Origin: DAOUTY01 sp964453665
Lineage (GTDB): Bacteria; Chloroflexota; Dehalococcoidia; SZUA-161
Assembly: GCA_964453665.1 (NCBI GenBank)
Contig: CAYVQT010000047.1
Location: 1-23,411, forward strand
Length of the DNA: 23,411 nucleotides
Reading direction: 5' to 3'
Shown: positions 23,380-23,411 of the stretch, one piece after another
Layout of the letters: each line of letters begins with the position of its first letter
Position numbering within the stretch: the first letter of the stretch is position 1
Notes under the pieces: generated by a model
Seen by the model: only the letters and a program-made list of their open reading frames with translations
Database searches by the model: none
What the model was told of the DNA's origin: nothing
Translations under genes and position numbers: made by a program

Positions 23380-23411
23380 GATTGCCTCCTGAGTATATCT
23401 CGATAGAACCA

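Overview
The window reads as a chromosomal segment of a bacterium, most likely a member of the Chloroflexota close to Dehalococcoidia. This is an inference. It rests on a 23S rRNA gene with its own promoter and no 16S gene upstream (split rRNA genes are known in Dehalococcoides), on two family III CoA-transferases, on tandem DUF35 acyl-CoA-associated proteins and on a tripartite tricarboxylate transporter. No phage, insertion sequence, tRNA or CRISPR array was seen.

Layout. (1) Positions 1-45 are the 5' end of a 23S rRNA gene running left off the window, with a boxA antitermination element and a near-consensus promoter at 216-244. (2) Positions 290-4309 look like a small island. A 5'-truncated, internally deleted copy of a CoA-transferase gene (290-682) and the intact gene (4325-5548) form direct repeats around three rightward, visibly GC-richer genes: a lipocalin-like protein, an APH-type phosphotransferase fused to an SCP2 domain, and surE. 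(3) Positions 4325-7643, leftward: nadE, then two adjacent family III CoA-transferase genes that probably form a heteromeric enzyme. (4) Positions 7644-7824 hold a cluster of intergenic hairpin repeats; hpf follows (7825-8388). (5) Positions 8593-14592, leftward and tightly packed: a Wzx-type flippase, a PaaK/CapK-like adenylate-forming enzyme, and tctC-tctA-tctB. (6) Positions 14593-15204 contain a frameshifted remnant with a helix-turn-helix; a divergent polytopic membrane protein follows. (7) Positions 17191-21093, leftward, form an overlapping operon: aroH, DAHP synthase, an endonuclease IV-like protein, pyrD and comF. (8) Positions 21230-23379 hold a histone-deacetylase-like amidohydrolase, an 83-bp inverted-repeat element, and two DUF35 proteins that probably serve a thiolase beyond the right edge.

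How the genes fit together. The CoA-transferase pair and the DUF35 pair point to degradation of organic acids through CoA thioesters, and the TctCAB system would import carboxylates. The flippase, adenylating enzyme and polytopic membrane protein suggest cell-surface glycan work. The aroH operon combines entry to aromatic amino-acid synthesis with pyrimidine synthesis and DNA uptake or repair genes. The most unusual structure is the direct-repeat-flanked cassette beside the 23S gene. Functions are assigned from motifs read by eye; no database search was run.
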